A DNA stretch of 7,692 nucleotides from Marinovum sp. GTDB lineage: Bacteria > Pseudomonadota > Alphaproteobacteria > Rhodobacterales > Rhodobacteraceae. This document shows positions 6,271 to 7,692 of this stretch, piece by piece. The stretch is from the NCBI GenBank assembly GCA_002684375.1, contig NYVC01000100.1, forward strand, positions 42,676 through 50,367, written 5' to 3'. The position numbers and the translations under genes are program-made. The notes beneath the pieces are model-generated. The model was not told where the DNA came from. It did not search any database and saw only the letters and a program-made list of their open reading frames with translations. How positions within the stretch are numbered: the first letter of the stretch is position 1; each line of letters starts with the position of its first letter.

Positions 6271-7527
6271 ATGCCTCTATTACACAGTTGGGTCGCCTCG
6301 GCCAATCATGGCGACAGCCCGTTTCCGCTGAACAACCTGCCCTATGGGGTCTTCTCAACCGCACATAGCGACCCGCGTTGCGGTGTTGCCATTGGCCAGA
6401 TGATCCTCGATCTACAGGCCTGTGAAGAAGCCGGCTTAATCGACCTTGGCGCGGGACCGGTTTTTGATGTGCCGTTCTGGAACGAATTGATGGAACAGGG
6501 GCCCGAGGCTTGGGGCGATCTGCGCAACCGCCTGCTGGAATTACTCGGACAAGGCAGCACAGATCAGTCCCGGCTTGAGGGCTTTATGGTGGCGCAATCG
6601 GATGCCTGCATGCATCTGCCGTTTCTGGTGTCGGAATACACCGATTTCTATGCCGGACGGCACCATGCCACCAATGTCGGCACCATGTTTCGCGGCGCCG
6701 AGAATGCCTTGCCACCCAACTGGCTTCATTTGCCAATCGGCTATAACGGACGGGCTTCGTCGGTGGTGGTCTCAGGCAGCGATATCCGCCGGCCTTGGGG
6801 TCAGCTTAAAGGACCCGACGACACCCTGCCGCGATTTGCGCCCAGCGCCCGTTTCGATCTTGAGCTGGAACTGGGCGCCATCGTCGGGACCGACAGCTTT
6901 GGACCGGTTACCTTAGATGAGGCCGACCAGATGATTTTTGGCTATGTTTTGCTGAACGACTGGTCGGCGCGCGATATTCAAGCCTGGGAATATCAGCCGC
7001 TTGGGCCGTTTCAGGCCAAGGCCACCGCCACCTCTATCAGCCCTTGGATCATCACCAAAGCCGCGCTCGAGCCATTTCGCTGCGACACGCCGACACGTGA
7101 TTTTGAACTGTTGCCACATCTGCGTGACACCGGTCCAATGCTCTATGATATCGATCTCGAAGTCACCCTCGCACCGCAGGGCAAAATCGGCAGCACCATC
7201 GCCCGCACCAATTACCGCGAGATGTATTATTCCTCGGCACAGCAACTGGCCCATCACAGCACCTCGGGTTGCCCGATGACGGCGGGTGACCTGCTTGGAT
7301 CTGGCACCATATCCGGCCCCGAAAAGCACCAGCGCGGCGCTTTGTTAGAGCTGAGCTGGGGCGGCAAGGAGCCAATCACCCTCGACACCGGCGAAAGCCG
7401 CAGCTTTCTTGAGGATGGCGACACCTTGACCCTCAGTGGTGCCGCCCAAGGGGACGGCTTTACCATCGGCTTTGGCGACTGCAGCGGCACAATCCTGCCG
7501 GCGCTTAAGGATCCATACGCGAGATGA
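6271..7527 (+). CDS. fahA: Fumarylacetoacetase
   Basis: FahA hydrolyses 4-fumarylacetoacetate to fumarate and acetoacetate, the last step of homogentisate degradation. The 418-residue product matches the long, eukaryote-like fumarylacetoacetase with both domains: an SH3-like N-terminal part (about 1-118) and the catalytic FAH domain. The catalytic and metal residues known from the mouse enzyme are all recognisable: Asp125 and His132 in YTDFYAGRHHATN (mouse 126 and 133), Glu198 and Glu200 in FDLELELG (199 and 201), Asp230, Arg234 and Gln237 in NDWSARDIQ (233, 237, 240), Lys250 in PLGPFQAKAT (253), and Glu351 in GSGTISGPE (364). AAGGA at 6259-6263 lies seven bases from the ATG. The short 42-base gap from hmgA shows no terminator, so co-transcription is expected. 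Its stop overlaps the start of the next gene. Confidence 0.96.
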   Translation: MPLLHSWVASANHGDSPFPLNNLPYGVFSTAHSDPRCGVAIGQMILDLQACEEAGLIDLGAGPVFDVPFWNELMEQGPEAWGDLRNRLLELLGQGSTDQSRLEGFMVAQSDACMHLPFLVSEYTDFYAGRHHATNVGTMFRGAENALPPNWLHLPIGYNGRASSVVVSGSDIRRPWGQLKGPDDTLPRFAPSARFDLELELGAIVGTDSFGPVTLDEADQMIFGYVLLNDWSARDIQAWEYQPLGPFQAKATATSISPWIITKAALEPFRCDTPTRDFELLPHLRDTGPMLYDIDLEVTLAPQGKIGSTIARTNYREMYYSSAQQLAHHSTSGCPMTAGDLLGSGTISGPEKHQRGALLELSWGGKEPITLDTGESRSFLEDGDTLTLSGAAQGDGFTIGFGDCSGTILPALKDPYAR

Positions 7528-7692
7528 GGCTCGATCACATCCAACTTGCAATACCACAGGGTAGTGAAAACAAGGGCCGTCAATTTTGGATCGGGTGCTT
7601 GCACTTTGAAGAGATCGAGAAGCCCGAGCCTTTGAGGGCCTGGGGGGGTGCGTGGGTGGCTTACATAGTCCATGGGAGGGGCGGGGGGGGGG
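7524..7692 (+). CDS. VOC/glyoxalase-superfamily protein, partial at the window end
   Basis: An ATG at 7524 overlaps the fahA TGA as ATGA, the mark of a translationally coupled gene. The frame stays open for 56 codons to the window edge. It starts MRLDHIQLAIPQGSENKGRQ and continues FWIGCLHFEEIEKPEPLRA, which strongly resembles small vicinal-oxygen-chelate proteins. DHIQLA holds the usual first metal-ligand His (His5), and the rest matches the A-R-x-F-Y-x-x-x-L-G-F/L-x-E-x-x-K-P segment. After about residue 39 the likeness fades and the translation turns into Gly repeats, coinciding with the G-rich tail, so the final 50 or so bases are probably unreliable. Members of this superfamily do isomerisation, dioxygenation or lyase chemistry; the substrate cannot be told here. 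A gene of this kind beside hmgA-fahA could be an accessory to aromatic breakdown. No good ribosome binding site is seen, only AAGG 13 bases upstream. Confidence 0.72.
   Translation, partial: MRLDHIQLAIPQGSENKGRQFWIGCLHFEEIEKPEPLRAWGGAWVAYIVHGRGGGG
7637..7692. other. G-rich, probably low-quality contig end
   Basis: The last 56 bases contain a run of seven Gs, further runs of three and four, and a terminal run of ten Gs, unlike any other part of the window. The family likeness of the overlapping reading frame is lost at the same place. Sequencing or assembly error at a contig end is the simplest explanation. Real G-rich DNA cannot be excluded from this sequence alone. Confidence 0.65.

Noticed and set aside
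6913..7673. Long - strand open frames opposite fahA
   Set aside because: fahA keeps every catalytic residue through this stretch, and the antisense products look like shadows with no ribosome binding site or known motif.
7637..7692. G-quadruplex or regulatory G-rich element
   Set aside because: The G runs coincide with the window end and with decay of the reading frame, so error is more likely than structure.
1..7692. Defence system, prophage, insertion sequence, CRISPR array, tRNA or riboswitch
   Set aside because: I looked for spaced direct repeats, transposase or phage motifs, cloverleaf structures and cobalamin-type leader motifs near bluB and saw none; nearly all the sequence is explained by recognised housekeeping and catabolic genes.

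Overview
The window looks like chromosomal DNA from an alphaproteobacterium, most likely a Rhodobacterales (roseobacter-type) species. The main reasons are a MipZ division-site ATPase, which is an alphaproteobacterial protein, a cysteine-free L31, a TrmD with an N-terminal extension carrying an SHGRLS segment, and the gene order rplS-rpmE. No mobile element, CRISPR array, tRNA or rRNA is visible. This assignment rests on recognising protein families, not on a search.

Region 1 (about 1-3390, all on +) is a ribosome and translation operon: rpsP (S16), bluB (the enzyme making the lower ligand of vitamin B12), a 49-residue membrane-anchored small protein, rimM, trmD, rplS (L19) and rpmE (L31). 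It closes with a strong intrinsic terminator. The rpsP-rimM-trmD-rplS core is the classic arrangement, and bluB plus the small gene are inserted between rpsP and rimM. Several junctions hold short inverted repeats without T-tracts, which could tune the unequal output of ribosomal proteins versus modification and assembly factors.

Region 2 (about 3390-4355) holds mipZ alone, on +, behind a 136-base AT-rich gap. It ends 20 bases from the convergent marR gene.

Region 3 (4356-7692) is a homogentisate (tyrosine/phenylalanine) degradation locus. A MarR-family regulator on - is divergent from hmgA and fahA on +. The 73-base divergent spacer holds an 18-base inverted repeat lying inside a plausible hmgA promoter, so a repressor-operator arrangement is likely. 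HmgA opens the homogentisate ring to maleylacetoacetate and FahA cleaves fumarylacetoacetate to fumarate and acetoacetate. The isomerase step between them (maiA) is not in the window. A VOC/glyoxalase-like gene begins by a 4-base ATGA overlap with fahA and runs off the end.

The last 50 or so bases are extremely G-rich and finish in ten Gs, and the encoded protein stops resembling its family there. This looks like poor-quality sequence at a contig end. I found no convincing undescribed system. The items most worth a second look are bluB and the small two-cysteine membrane protein inside the ribosomal operon, the hmgA operator, and a Glu at the TrmD catalytic Asp position.
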